NCBI RefSeq assembly: GCF_023502395.1
Contig: NZ_JAMFMB010000009.1
Location: 62,001 to 126,000 of the forward strand
Source of the DNA: Ruegeria spongiae
Lineage (GTDB): Bacteria > Pseudomonadota > Alphaproteobacteria > Rhodobacterales > Rhodobacteraceae
DNA: 64,000 bases
Direction: 5' to 3'
Shown here: positions 1 to 7,810 of the stretch, piece by piece
Layout: every line of letters starts with the position of its first letter
Position numbering within the stretch: the stretch's first letter is position 1
Notes under the pieces: generated by a model
What the model was told of the DNA's origin: nothing
Seen by the model: only the letters and a program-made list of their open reading frames with translations
Databases searched by the model: none
Position numbers and translations under genes: made by a program

Positions 1-83
1 ATTCCGGCCAGTGCAACCATGGCCGCCCCACCTATGTCGAACTCAAACTGGCCGATATCGAGCGGCTGTTCGGACGCACATGA
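1..83 (+). CDS. mutL: MutL C-terminal end (partial, 5' end outside window)
   Basis: The frame beginning at base 3 reads into a TGA at 81-83 and encodes a 26-residue tail containing CNHGRPTYVELKLADIERLF. The cysteine/histidine-containing CxHGRP segment and the terminal DIERLFGR are characteristic of the end of MutL, the ATPase that couples MutS mismatch recognition to downstream repair. Only this tail is present, so nothing can be said about the ATPase or dimerisation regions. The stop overlaps the start of the next gene in an ATGA, which suggests translational coupling. The assignment rests on a short but distinctive motif. Confidence 0.75.
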   Translation, partial: SGQCNHGRPTYVELKLADIERLFGRT

Positions 84-1318
84 TCGAAATCAACGGTTCT
101 CAATACGCTCTGAACGATCCCGCTGTGCTGGCTGCGGGAGGCGGGGTTGCGCTGGCCTTGCTGGTTCTGCTGATGCTGACTCTCGCCCTGCGCGCCGCCA
201 ACCGCTCGGCCCGGATGGCTGCCCCACTGTCGCAGCAGATGGCGGTGCTGGGGCAGCACGTGCAGCAATTGGGTCAGGGCCAGGAACAGCTTCGCGGCGG
301 GCTGAGCCATGTCTCGGACGCGCAGGCCAATGCGCAGGTACAGGTGATCCAGACGGTCGAGGCGCGGCTCTCGGATGTGCAGCAGCAGATGAATGACCGC
401 TTGGCAGACAACGCCATGCGGGCACAACGGGCGCTGAGCGAGATGCAGGAGCGGATGAAGGAAACCCTGCACGGGTCCTCAAAGCAGACCGCCACCTCGC
501 TCACGCAATTGCAGGAACGGCTGGCAACTATAGACAAGGCGCAGGACAATATCACCAAACTGTCGGGCGATGTTCTGAGCCTGCAGGACATCCTGTCGAA
601 TAAACAGACGCGCGGGGCGTTCGGGGAAATCCAACTCAACGATATCGTGTCCAAGGCGTTGCCCGCCGACAGCTATGCATTGCAGCACACACTGTCGAAC
701 GGCAAGCGGGCCGATTGTCTGATCCGCCTGCCGAACCCGCCCGGCCCGATCGTGATCGACAGCAAATTCCCGCTGGAGGCCTATGAGGCGCTGCGTGCGG
801 CCGAGACACAGGCGCAATTGCAGGAAGCGGCGCGGATGATGAAGACCACGCTGCGGGCCCATATCAAGGCGATTTCCGAGAAATACATCCTCGACGGCGA
901 AACCGCCGATGGCGCACTGATGTTCCTGCCATCCGAGGCGGTTTATGCCGAATTGCACGCCAATTTCCCGGATGTGGTGCGCGAGGGTTTCGACAAACGG
1001 GTCTGGATCGTCTCGCCCACCACCTGCATGGCGACGCTGAACACGATGCGCGCCATCCTCAAGGACGCGCGGATGCGCGAACAGGCCGGTGCGATCCGCA
1101 AGGAGTTGGGTCTGCTGCACAAGGATGTAGACCGGCTGGGCGACCGGGTCGGCAATCTGGACCGCCATTTCGGTCAGGCGGCCAAGGATATTTCGGAAAT
1201 CAAGATCAGTGCCGAGAAAGCGGGTCGCAGGGCGCAGCGCCTGGACAATTTCGATTTCGAGGAACTGGCGCCCGACGATGCCTCAAATGTTGTGCCTTTG
1301 AGCAAGCCCGAGGCATAA
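80..1318 (+). CDS. rmuC: DNA recombination protein RmuC family
   Basis: A 412-residue protein of RmuC type. Residues about 15-37 form a single hydrophobic membrane segment. A long Gln/Arg/Ala-rich coiled coil follows to about residue 180, and then a restriction-endonuclease-like core that includes RGAFGEIQLNDIV and VIDSKFPLEAYEAL, where the Glu and the DSKFP segment are the expected catalytic positions. RmuC proteins restrain inversions and rearrangements at short inverted repeats; the biochemical activity is inferred. The start at 80 is preferred over an in-frame ATG at 11 because it overlaps the mutL stop in ATGA and places the membrane segment at the N-terminus. Pairing with mutL makes a DNA-maintenance unit. 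Confidence 0.85.
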   Translation: MIEINGSQYALNDPAVLAAGGGVALALLVLLMLTLALRAANRSARMAAPLSQQMAVLGQHVQQLGQGQEQLRGGLSHVSDAQANAQVQVIQTVEARLSDVQQQMNDRLADNAMRAQRALSEMQERMKETLHGSSKQTATSLTQLQERLATIDKAQDNITKLSGDVLSLQDILSNKQTRGAFGEIQLNDIVSKALPADSYALQHTLSNGKRADCLIRLPNPPGPIVIDSKFPLEAYEALRAAETQAQLQEAARMMKTTLRAHIKAISEKYILDGETADGALMFLPSEAVYAELHANFPDVVREGFDKRVWIVSPTTCMATLNTMRAILKDARMREQAGAIRKELGLLHKDVDRLGDRVGNLDRHFGQAAKDISEIKISAEKAGRRAQRLDNFDFEELAPDDASNVVPLSKPEA

Positions 1319-1348
1319 CGGCCAGCAGGCAGGGCGCCGTGAGGTGCC

Positions 1349-1999
1349 TCAGATGCGCAGGAAGGGTTGCAGCAGCCGCGGGATCAGGCTGTTGAACTTC
1401 AGCGGCGCGTCGGTGACCGCAAGGCAAATGCAATCGGCCGAGATATCGGCGACCGGCATATGCTCGAGATCTTCGTCCGCGATTTCCACATCGCCACGGG
1501 CGAACCGGTCGATAGCGTCGGAGAACGCGCCCTGCAGCACCATGGTCAGTTCCATGCCCTTGTGGCCGTGATCGGGTACGGCGGCCCCGGCGGGGATGAA
1601 CAGCAAACGCGCAGAGGCGGCGGCGGAGGTCGGCAGGATCGCCTGTTTCACGCCCATCCCCACGGGCTTCCATTTGATGTCAGAAACACTACCACCGACA
1701 TAATCGCGCAGTGGCGCAGGCAGCACGTCGCACGAGGGGCGCGTTGGCGCGTCAGCAGCCACGCCACCGGCAATCAGCGCCAGCGTCGCGTCAAGCGCGT
1801 CGTCAGCCATGTCCACCGTTTCGGATACGTCCTGCAACATGCAGCCTCCCAGCGTGTCATAGCTTTCGGCCTGCGCGCGGCAGGCGTCGCAGAGCGACAG
1901 GTGGGTGGCGACCATGAGGTTGAAGGCCTCTGGCAATGTGCCTGCGGAATAGCCCATCAGCAGCTCGTCGGTCAGATGATGTTTGATCTCGTTGCTCAT
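1349..1999 (-). CDS. chrR: ChrR anti-sigma factor, zinc-binding cupin protein
   Basis: A 216-residue two-domain anti-sigma factor. The N-terminal zinc-binding anti-sigma domain carries His8 and the H33-x3-C37-x2-C40 motif. The C-terminal cupin shows His144, His146, Glu150 and His180, which parallel the metal ligands known in R. sphaeroides ChrR. In that system ChrR holds RpoE inactive until singlet oxygen triggers ChrR turnover. The gene lies six bases downstream of rpoE on the same strand, the usual sigma/anti-sigma operon arrangement, so it should be co-transcribed from the autoregulated promoter at 2671-2699. All expected metal ligands are present, so it looks functional. Confidence 0.93.
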   Translation of the reverse strand: MSNEIKHHLTDELLMGYSAGTLPEAFNLMVATHLSLCDACRAQAESYDTLGGCMLQDVSETVDMADDALDATLALIAGGVAADAPTRPSCDVLPAPLRDYVGGSVSDIKWKPVGMGVKQAILPTSAAASARLLFIPAGAAVPDHGHKGMELTMVLQGAFSDAIDRFARGDVEIADEDLEHMPVADISADCICLAVTDAPLKFNSLIPRLLQPFLRI

Positions 2000-2005
2000 C
2001 TTAAT

Positions 2006-2563
2006 TCACTTCATCGCGTGGCGCAGCCTATCCAGCGCCAATCTAATGCGCGACTTGATCGTGCCAAGCGGCAGCCCGGTCCGGGCGGCTATTTCGCGAT
2101 GACTGAGATCACCGAAATATGCCTTTTCGATCAAGTCCCGTTGCGCCTGCGGCAAGGCTTTCAGTGCCTTGCGCAGATGCGCGGTTTCCTGTTGCAGGGC
2201 GACGATATCGACCTGATCCGGCTCGGCCTCGGGGCCCCAGGTCAGCTCCTCGGGCTCGGGCCGGCGTTCCTTGCGCAAAAGGTCGATCCGGCGGTTCCGC
2301 GCGATAGTATAGACCCAGGTGGCCACCGATGCGCGGGACGGATCGAACAGATGCGCCTTGTGCCACAGGGTGGCCATCACCTCCTGGGTGCATTCCTCGG
2401 CCTGGCTCGGGGTTGAGCCGGACTTGATGAGAAATGCCTTTACCCTTGGGGCGAAGTGCCGAAACAGCTCAGCAAAGGCGGGCTTATCCTGCGCGCTGCG
2501 TATGCGCAGAACATGTGCCACCCACTCCCCTTGTGGTTTGCAACCATCGTCTTCCCTGTTCAC
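2006..2563 (-). CDS. rpoE: ECF sigma factor RpoE (ChrR-controlled, singlet-oxygen response)
   Basis: A 185-residue group-IV sigma factor with a sigma-2 region (AFLIKSGSTPSQAEECTQEV, then ATWVYTIARNRRIDLLRKERR) and a sigma-4 helix-turn-helix (LSHREIAARTGLPLGTIKSR). The reading frame stays open to an upstream ATG-type start at 2665. The GTG at 2563 is preferred because AAGGGA sits about eight bases ahead of it and the protein then has the usual family length. The 5' leader from the ECF-type promoter would then be about 100 nt. It directs transcription of the divergent 2794-7409 operon (inferred from the divergent promoter and the R. sphaeroides gene order) and of its own operon. Confidence 0.92.
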   Translation of the reverse strand: MNREDDGCKPQGEWVAHVLRIRSAQDKPAFAELFRHFAPRVKAFLIKSGSTPSQAEECTQEVMATLWHKAHLFDPSRASVATWVYTIARNRRIDLLRKERRPEPEELTWGPEAEPDQVDIVALQQETAHLRKALKALPQAQRDLIEKAYFGDLSHREIAARTGLPLGTIKSRIRLALDRLRHAMK

Positions 2564-2670
2564 CGCTGTTTTTCCCTTGCGGACACTGGTTTTCCTTTTC
2601 CGCATGATCTGATGGACGGCCTCAGCCGCGCCACAGGTTTCAACGGGTTCCACTTCGGCGAACATATACA

Positions 2671-2699
2671 GCTTACGTGCATCACCCCAAGCCGGATCA
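2671..2699 (-). promoter_or_regulatory. RpoE-type (ECF) promoter for rpoE-chrR
   Basis: On the minus strand TGATCC (2694-2699), 18 bases, then TAAGC (2671-2675) match the TGATCC-N18-TAAGA pattern known for R. sphaeroides RpoE promoters. The position upstream of rpoE implies positive autoregulation. Confidence 0.75.
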
Positions 2700-2726
2700 C
2701 ATGGGTCGATAAAAAAGATATTCTTT

Positions 2727-2755
2727 TCATCCGAAGCCGTTGCTCAACCGTAATG
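2727..2755 (+). promoter_or_regulatory. Probable RpoE-type promoter for the divergent operon
   Basis: TCATCC (2727-2732), 18 bases, then TAATG (2751-2755) has the same spacing as the rpoE promoter on the other strand, with one mismatch in each element. A start near 2761 would give a leader of about 30 nt before the ATG at 2794. The downstream genes are the expected RpoE targets, which supports the reading. Confidence 0.5.
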
Positions 2756-2793
2756 CATGTCAGGAACGGAATAGTGTCGGAGAAACACGCAAT

Positions 2794-4092
2794 ATGCCAT
2801 TTGAACACTCTGCGGGCGCGCCCCGAAAGATCGCCGTCATCGGCGGCGGGATCTCGGGGATGGGCGCGGCCAACCTGCTGGCCGACACCCATAATGTCAC
2901 GCTGTATGAGGCCGAGGGACGGCTGGGCGGCCATGCCCGGACGGTCATTGCAGGGAAACACGGGGATCAGCCGGTTGATACCGGCTTTATCGTGTTCAAC
3001 CGCGCCACCTATCCGCGTCTGATTGGCCTGTTCGACAAGCTGGATGTGCCGGTTGCCGAAAGCAACATGAGCTTTGCTGTCTCGGCGCGGGGCGGGGCGG
3101 TGGAATATGCCCTGCATGGCGCGGATGCGATGTTTGCGCAGCGGCGCAACATGGCGCGGCCCGGATTTCTGCGGATGGTGCGTGATCTGTTTCGTTTCAA
3201 TGCCAATGCCGCAGCCTACGCGCAGGATCGTGACATTACCGTGGGCGAACTGTTGCAGCGCCTGGGCACCGGGAGCTGGTTCCGGAAATACTATCTTGAG
3301 CCGTTCTCGGGCGCGATCTGGTCGACGCCGAAGGACAAGATTCTCGATTTCCCGGCCTGGGCGATGATCCGGTTCTTCGAGAACCACGCACTGCTGAACT
3401 ATGACGGGCAGCATCAATGGTACACGGTACGCGGGGGCTCGGTCGAATATGTGCGACGTCTGCAGCTTGCGATGCAGCGCAAAGGTGTGTCGCTGCGTCT
3501 GGGCGCACCTATCGACGGGGTGCGACGCACCTCGCTGGGGCCGCTGGTCAAGACAAGCGGAGCCGAGTGGGAGCTGTATGACGAAGTGGTCTTTGCCACC
3601 CATTCCGATGACACGCTGGCGCTGCTTTCGGATGCGACACCAAGCGAACAGGCGGCCTTGTCCGCGATCCGTTATCAACCCAACCATGCGGTGCTGCATG
3701 CTGACACGTCGCTGATGCCGCGCAGGCGGAAATGCTGGGCCAGCTGGAACCATACCGAGGATGCGCAGCCGCAATCCGACCGGATCGACCTCACCTACTG
3801 GATGAACGCGCTGCAGCCGATCCCCGAACACGACCCGCTTTTTGTGACGCTGAATTCGCGCCGCCGCATCCGCGAAGAGCTGATCTACGAAGAGGCCACA
3901 TTCCGCCATCCGGTCTTTGATGCCGCAGCTTTGGCGGCGCAGGAGAAGATCGCCGGGTTCAACGGGACGGCAGCCACCTGGTTCTGCGGTGCCTGGATGC
4001 GCAACGGGTTCCATGAGGACGGTCTGGCCAGCGCGGTCAGCGTTGTCGAAGGCATCAACCGTGTCGCGCTGACGCCCATGGCGGCGGAATGA
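2794..4092 (+). CDS. FAD/NAD(P)-binding amine-oxidase-like protein of the RpoE regulon
   Basis: A 432-residue flavoprotein. An N-terminal Rossmann dinucleotide motif (AVIGGGISGMGAANLLAD) is followed by YEAEGRLGGHA, the usual second FAD-contact region of amine-oxidase-fold enzymes. The matching R. sphaeroides gene (RSP_1091, from memory) is an RpoE target needed for a full singlet-oxygen response and has been linked to fatty-acid modification leading to furan fatty acids; its role here is inferred. The ATG at 2794 is chosen over an in-frame start at 2740 because it lies next to the flavin motif and downstream of the putative promoter. The stop overlaps the next start in ATGA. Confidence 0.85.
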   Translation: MPFEHSAGAPRKIAVIGGGISGMGAANLLADTHNVTLYEAEGRLGGHARTVIAGKHGDQPVDTGFIVFNRATYPRLIGLFDKLDVPVAESNMSFAVSARGGAVEYALHGADAMFAQRRNMARPGFLRMVRDLFRFNANAAAYAQDRDITVGELLQRLGTGSWFRKYYLEPFSGAIWSTPKDKILDFPAWAMIRFFENHALLNYDGQHQWYTVRGGSVEYVRRLQLAMQRKGVSLRLGAPIDGVRRTSLGPLVKTSGAEWELYDEVVFATHSDDTLALLSDATPSEQAALSAIRYQPNHAVLHADTSLMPRRRKCWASWNHTEDAQPQSDRIDLTYWMNALQPIPEHDPLFVTLNSRRRIREELIYEEATFRHPVFDAAALAAQEKIAGFNGTAATWFCGAWMRNGFHEDGLASAVSVVEGINRVALTPMAAE

Positions 4093-4850
4093 CCGGGGCC
4101 GTGCAACATATCCCGGCCCATAGCTTTCACGGGCGCAAGGGTGCAGTCCAGAACGGGTTCCGGTACTCGCTGGATTACATCCTGCTGGACCCTGAGAGGG
4201 ATCAGCCAGAACCCTTGCTATTCTCACGCAAGCGCCCGAGCCTGATGGGCTTTCGCACACGCGACCACGGGGGTGTGCCGAAGCGGGGCGAGGGGGCCAG
4301 ATGGTTACGCCGCGTGTTCGAGCAATACCAACTGCCACAACCCAAGCGCATCGCCCTGCTGACGCAGCCGCGCGTGCTGGGCTATGTGTTCAACCCGGTC
4401 AGTTTCTGGCTCTGTTATGACGACGCGGATGATCTGACCGTGGTGGTGGCCGAGGTGACCAACACGTTTGGCACACGCCACAGCTATCTCTGCCACAAGC
4501 CTGACCTGTCGCCGATCGACCCAAGCGACCGGCTGACCGCAACCAAGCTGCTGCATGTCTCGCCGTTTCAGCCCCGCGAAGGCAGCTACACGTTCCGGTT
4601 CGACATCAGCGACGCGCGCATCGGCATCTGGATCGATTATGGCCGCAAAAAGGGCGGGTTGATCGCCACGCTGACAGGTCGGTGCCAGCCATTGACCAAC
4701 CGGGCGATCCTATGGTCGGCCCTGCGCCGCCCGTTCGGGGCGCGGCGAGTGATGGCGCTGATCCATTGGCAGGCGGTCAAACTTTGGCTCAAACGTGCGA
4801 CATTCCGGCGCGAGCCGGAGCAGCATCAGCCGAATGTGAGCCGGGGATGA
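4089..4850 (+). CDS. DUF1365 domain protein of the RpoE regulon
   Basis: A 253-residue DUF1365 protein, recognised by the segment VLGYVFNPVSFWLCYD and by an N-terminal HSFHGRKGAVQNGFRYSLDY. The biochemical function is unknown. The family almost always neighbours the flavin oxidase and often a cyclopropane-fatty-acid-synthase-like methyltransferase, which suggests lipid modification. In R. sphaeroides the counterpart (RSP_1090, from memory) is RpoE dependent and affects ChrR inactivation by singlet oxygen. It overlaps the genes on both sides by four bases, so it is translationally coupled in the operon. No membrane segment is obvious. Confidence 0.85.
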   Translation: MTGAVQHIPAHSFHGRKGAVQNGFRYSLDYILLDPERDQPEPLLFSRKRPSLMGFRTRDHGGVPKRGEGARWLRRVFEQYQLPQPKRIALLTQPRVLGYVFNPVSFWLCYDDADDLTVVVAEVTNTFGTRHSYLCHKPDLSPIDPSDRLTATKLLHVSPFQPREGSYTFRFDISDARIGIWIDYGRKKGGLIATLTGRCQPLTNRAILWSALRRPFGARRVMALIHWQAVKLWLKRATFRREPEQHQPNVSRG

Positions 4851-6094
4851 GAATGGCGCGCGCGGATATCCGGATGTCGGAACGGCTTGGGGCCTATGCG
4901 CTCTTTGCGGCGATGCTTTCGGCGGCGGGGCTGCCGCTCTATATCCATGCGCCGAAGTTTTTTGTCGACAGCTACGGCGTGAGCCTGACGGCTCTGGGTG
5001 CGGTCCTGTTCGGGTTGCGCATGCTGGATGTGGTGCAGGATCCGGCATTGGGCTGGCTGGCGGAACGGCTGCGACACCGTCGTCAGATGGCTGCTGCTGT
5101 GGCGGTCACCGCGCTGGCGGGCGCGATGGTGGGACTTTTTGCGATCACCCCGCCGGTGGCGCCGCTTTTGTGGTTCGCGTTGATGCTGACGATCGTGTTT
5201 TCCACCTTCAGCTTTTTGACCATCTGTTTCTACGCCCAGGGCGTCAGCAAGGCAGACCATATGGACGGGATGGGGCATATCCGGCTGGCGCGCTGGCGCG
5301 AGACCGGGGCGCTGCTGGGTGTTTGCGTTGCCGCCATCGCGCCATTTGGGCTGGCCGCTGTGACCGATCAACCCTTTGCCGGGTTTGCGCTGGGCTTTGC
5401 CTTGCTTGCCTGTATCGCCGGATGGGCGATGCGGACCGAATGGGTCGCTGGAACGTTGCAACAATCCTCGGGTTTCGCGCCAGTGCTGCGCGACCGGATT
5501 GCGCGCCGCTTGCTGGTGATTGCGTTTTTGAACGCGGCCCCGGTGGCGGTCTCTTCGACGCTGTTTCTGTTCTTTGTCGAAAGCCGTCTGGCCGCGCCGG
5601 GTGCCGAAGGCCCGCTGCTGCTTCTCTTCTTCCTCTGTGCCGCCTGCGCCGCGCCGATCTGGGGCAAGGCAGCCGAGGTCTGGGGTGCGAAACATGCGCT
5701 GATCGCGGGGATGTGCCTGTCGATCCTGTCTTTCGGTTTCGCGATCACGCTGGGGACCGGAGATGTGGCCGCTTTTGCGGTGATCTGCGTGTTTTCGGGC
5801 GCGGCGCTGGGTGCGGATCTGACGCTGTTGCCCGCGCTTTTTGCCACGCGAATGGCAAAAATCTCGCCCACCGCCGCCGAAGGGTTCGGTTTGTGGGCCT
5901 TAGTGTCGAAATTCTCGCTGGCCATCGCTGCTGTCGCGTTGCTGCCGGCGCTCGAATATGCCGGGTTCCGCACGGGCGTGGACAACAGTGATCAGGCGCT
6001 GCGCCTGTTGTCGCTGTTTTATGCCGGGCTGCCCTGCGTCCTCAAACTGGCCGCGCTGGCTTTGCTGGCGGCCACCGATCTGAAAGGAAACTGA
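4847..6094 (+). CDS. MFS/GPH-type transporter in the RpoE operon
   Basis: A 415-residue polytopic membrane protein with about 12 hydrophobic segments. The cytoplasmic loop after the second segment reads FGLRMLDVVQDPALGWLAERLRHR, resembling the GPH sugar/cation symporter subgroup of the major facilitator superfamily. The substrate cannot be read from the sequence. An ATG at 4847 overlapping the DUF1365 stop is the natural start; earlier in-frame starts lie inside DUF1365. Because its neighbours are lipid-related, transport of a lipid or lipid precursor is possible, but this is inference. Confidence 0.75.
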   Translation: MRMARADIRMSERLGAYALFAAMLSAAGLPLYIHAPKFFVDSYGVSLTALGAVLFGLRMLDVVQDPALGWLAERLRHRRQMAAAVAVTALAGAMVGLFAITPPVAPLLWFALMLTIVFSTFSFLTICFYAQGVSKADHMDGMGHIRLARWRETGALLGVCVAAIAPFGLAAVTDQPFAGFALGFALLACIAGWAMRTEWVAGTLQQSSGFAPVLRDRIARRLLVIAFLNAAPVAVSSTLFLFFVESRLAAPGAEGPLLLLFFLCAACAAPIWGKAAEVWGAKHALIAGMCLSILSFGFAITLGTGDVAAFAVICVFSGAALGADLTLLPALFATRMAKISPTAAEGFGLWALVSKFSLAIAAVALLPALEYAGFRTGVDNSDQALRLLSLFYAGLPCVLKLAALALLAATDLKGN

Positions 6095-6096
6095 CC

Positions 6097-6681
6097 ATGG
6101 AGGCGATCCTCTTTATCCTGCTGGGCGGCGCGCTAGTGCTGGCGCTCGGGTTTGCGAAACGACGATTCATGTCCTTCCTGTCGCAAAGCCCCGATGATTA
6201 TGTCTCGCAAGGTCCCGATTTCGACCTGCGCCGACATCTCAACGGTCCCATTCAATGCGAAGGCGTGATCTATGGGCCGACGGGTCGCGTGACCTCGCGC
6301 TTTGTCGGAGATTTTGATACAAGCTGGCAGGGCAATCGCGGCGTGATGCGGGAACATTTCCGCTATGACAGCGGCAACACGCAGGACCGGGAATGGGCGT
6401 TGGAACTGGACGGCGAGGGCCGGATTCGCGCCACCGCACCGGATGTGATCGGTGTGGGCGAGGGCCGACAGAGCGGATCGGCCGTGCAGTTGCGCTATCG
6501 CATCCAACTGCCGGAAAGCGCCGGGTCGCATGTGCTGGACGTGGTGGACTGGATGTATCTGGCCCCCAATGGCACCATCGTGAACCGCTCGCAATTCCGC
6601 AAATTCGGCATTCAGGTGGCCGAACTGGTCGCCACGATGCGCCCTCTTGAGGCCCAGTTAGAAAAGCGTGACGCCGCGTGA
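6097..6681 (+). CDS. DUF3833 family protein
   Basis: A 194-residue protein with one N-terminal hydrophobic segment (residues about 3-20) and a soluble domain of DUF3833 type, seen in FDLRRHLNGPIQCEGVIYGP and DWMYLAPNGTIVNRSQFRKF. The fold of this family resembles a lipid-binding beta barrel, but no activity is established. It starts two bases after the transporter stop and ends overlapping the SDR start, so it is part of the same operon. In R. sphaeroides the same position is occupied by RSP_1088 (from memory). Confidence 0.78.
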   Translation: MEAILFILLGGALVLALGFAKRRFMSFLSQSPDDYVSQGPDFDLRRHLNGPIQCEGVIYGPTGRVTSRFVGDFDTSWQGNRGVMREHFRYDSGNTQDREWALELDGEGRIRATAPDVIGVGEGRQSGSAVQLRYRIQLPESAGSHVLDVVDWMYLAPNGTIVNRSQFRKFGIQVAELVATMRPLEAQLEKRDAA

Positions 6682-7409
6682 GGGACTGGGCCGGAAAGCG
6701 CTATTGGCTGGTGGGTGCCAGCGAAGGGTTGGGTGCGGCACTGGCCGGGATCATGAGCCGCAGCGGCGCGCATCTGATCCTGTCGGCGCGCTCAACCGAC
6801 CGGCTCGAGGCGCTGGCGGTGGACCTGCCGGGTCCGACCGAGGTTGTGCCGGTGGATGTCTCGGATGACGCCAGCGTGAAAGCAGCGGCAGAGCAGGTCG
6901 GTGAGATCGACGGCATGGTGTTTCTGGCTGGTGTTTATTGGCCGATGGCGGCGCAGAATTGGGACTATCTTCAGGCCAATGCGATGGCGGATATCAACTT
7001 CACCGGGTTGATGCGAGTGCTGGGCGTGACCGTGCCGCAGATGGTGGCGCGGGATGCGGGCCATATCGTGGTGACCGGCTCGCTCTCGGGCTATCGTGGC
7101 CTGCCGGGGGCGGTGGGCTATGCCGCCTCCAAGGCCGGAACCATGGTGCTGGCCGAGGGGCTTTATGCCGATCTGCGCGGGACGGGTATTGATGTGCAAC
7201 TGGCCAATCCCGGTTTCATCCGCACCCGTCTGACCGAAAAGAACGATTTCACCATGCCCGCGATCATGGAGCCCGAGCGCGCCGCCCAGATCATGTTCGA
7301 TCATATGAACAGTGATCATTTCCAGCGTGCCTTTCCGGTTCCCTTCGCCTGGCTGTTCCGGTTGGGGCAATTGCTGCCCGACTGGCTCTATTTCCGGCTA
7401 TTTGCGTAA
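6678..7409 (+). CDS. Short-chain dehydrogenase/reductase, last gene of the RpoE operon
   Basis: A 243-residue SDR. The cofactor loop is GASEGLGAALAG near residue 13, the central serine lies in VTGSLSGYRG, and the catalytic pair is in YAASK. The substrate is unknown. The start is a GTG that overlaps the DUF3833 stop (GTGA). With the four genes before it the order matches R. sphaeroides RSP_1091 to RSP_1087 (from memory), so co-regulation by RpoE is likely. A role in reducing oxidised lipid products is a reasonable guess, not shown by the sequence. Confidence 0.85.
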   Translation: MRDWAGKRYWLVGASEGLGAALAGIMSRSGAHLILSARSTDRLEALAVDLPGPTEVVPVDVSDDASVKAAAEQVGEIDGMVFLAGVYWPMAAQNWDYLQANAMADINFTGLMRVLGVTVPQMVARDAGHIVVTGSLSGYRGLPGAVGYAASKAGTMVLAEGLYADLRGTGIDVQLANPGFIRTRLTEKNDFTMPAIMEPERAAQIMFDHMNSDHFQRAFPVPFAWLFRLGQLLPDWLYFRLFA

Positions 7410-7477
7410 GATCAAAGACCGCGAGGCTCGTGCCTGATTGGAATCGATCAGAACACGCGGACAGGAGAGCGGTGCAG

Positions 7478-7795
7478 ATGTTGGAAATTTCAGCGCGTAA
7501 AGTGGCGCAGGTGGCGATGATGGCGCGCGAGTTGGGACGCGCCGAAGGTGAGATGCGGGCCTTCATCGACCGGATGGGCGAAGATGAACAAGCCGAGTTG
7601 GTGGCGATCATGTGGATCGGGCGCGACAGTTTCGACGTTCAGGAACTGGGTGAAGCGATCCGCACCGCGCGGGCCGAGGCCTCGACCCCCTGCGCCGACT
7701 ATCTGATTGGCACGCCGCATCTGTCGGACCACCTGGAAAACGGGCTGGACGCGCTGGGCATTTCTGCTGAAGACGTGGAAAATGATCTGATGTGA
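7478..7795 (+). CDS. DUF3775 domain protein
   Basis: A 105-residue acidic protein that fits the DUF3775 family, with the segment RMGEDEQAELVAIMWIGRD. No function is established for the family, and no membrane segment or signal peptide is seen. The ATG at 7478 has AGGAGA about eleven bases upstream and is preferred over an in-frame start at 7430. It lies 68 bases after the SDR on the same strand, so read-through from the RpoE operon is possible but an own promoter cannot be excluded. It is convergent with the saccharopine dehydrogenase-like gene. Confidence 0.75.
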   Translation: MLEISARKVAQVAMMARELGRAEGEMRAFIDRMGEDEQAELVAIMWIGRDSFDVQELGEAIRTARAEASTPCADYLIGTPHLSDHLENGLDALGISAEDVENDLM

Positions 7796-7810
7796 CGGGT
7801 CGCGGGTGCG

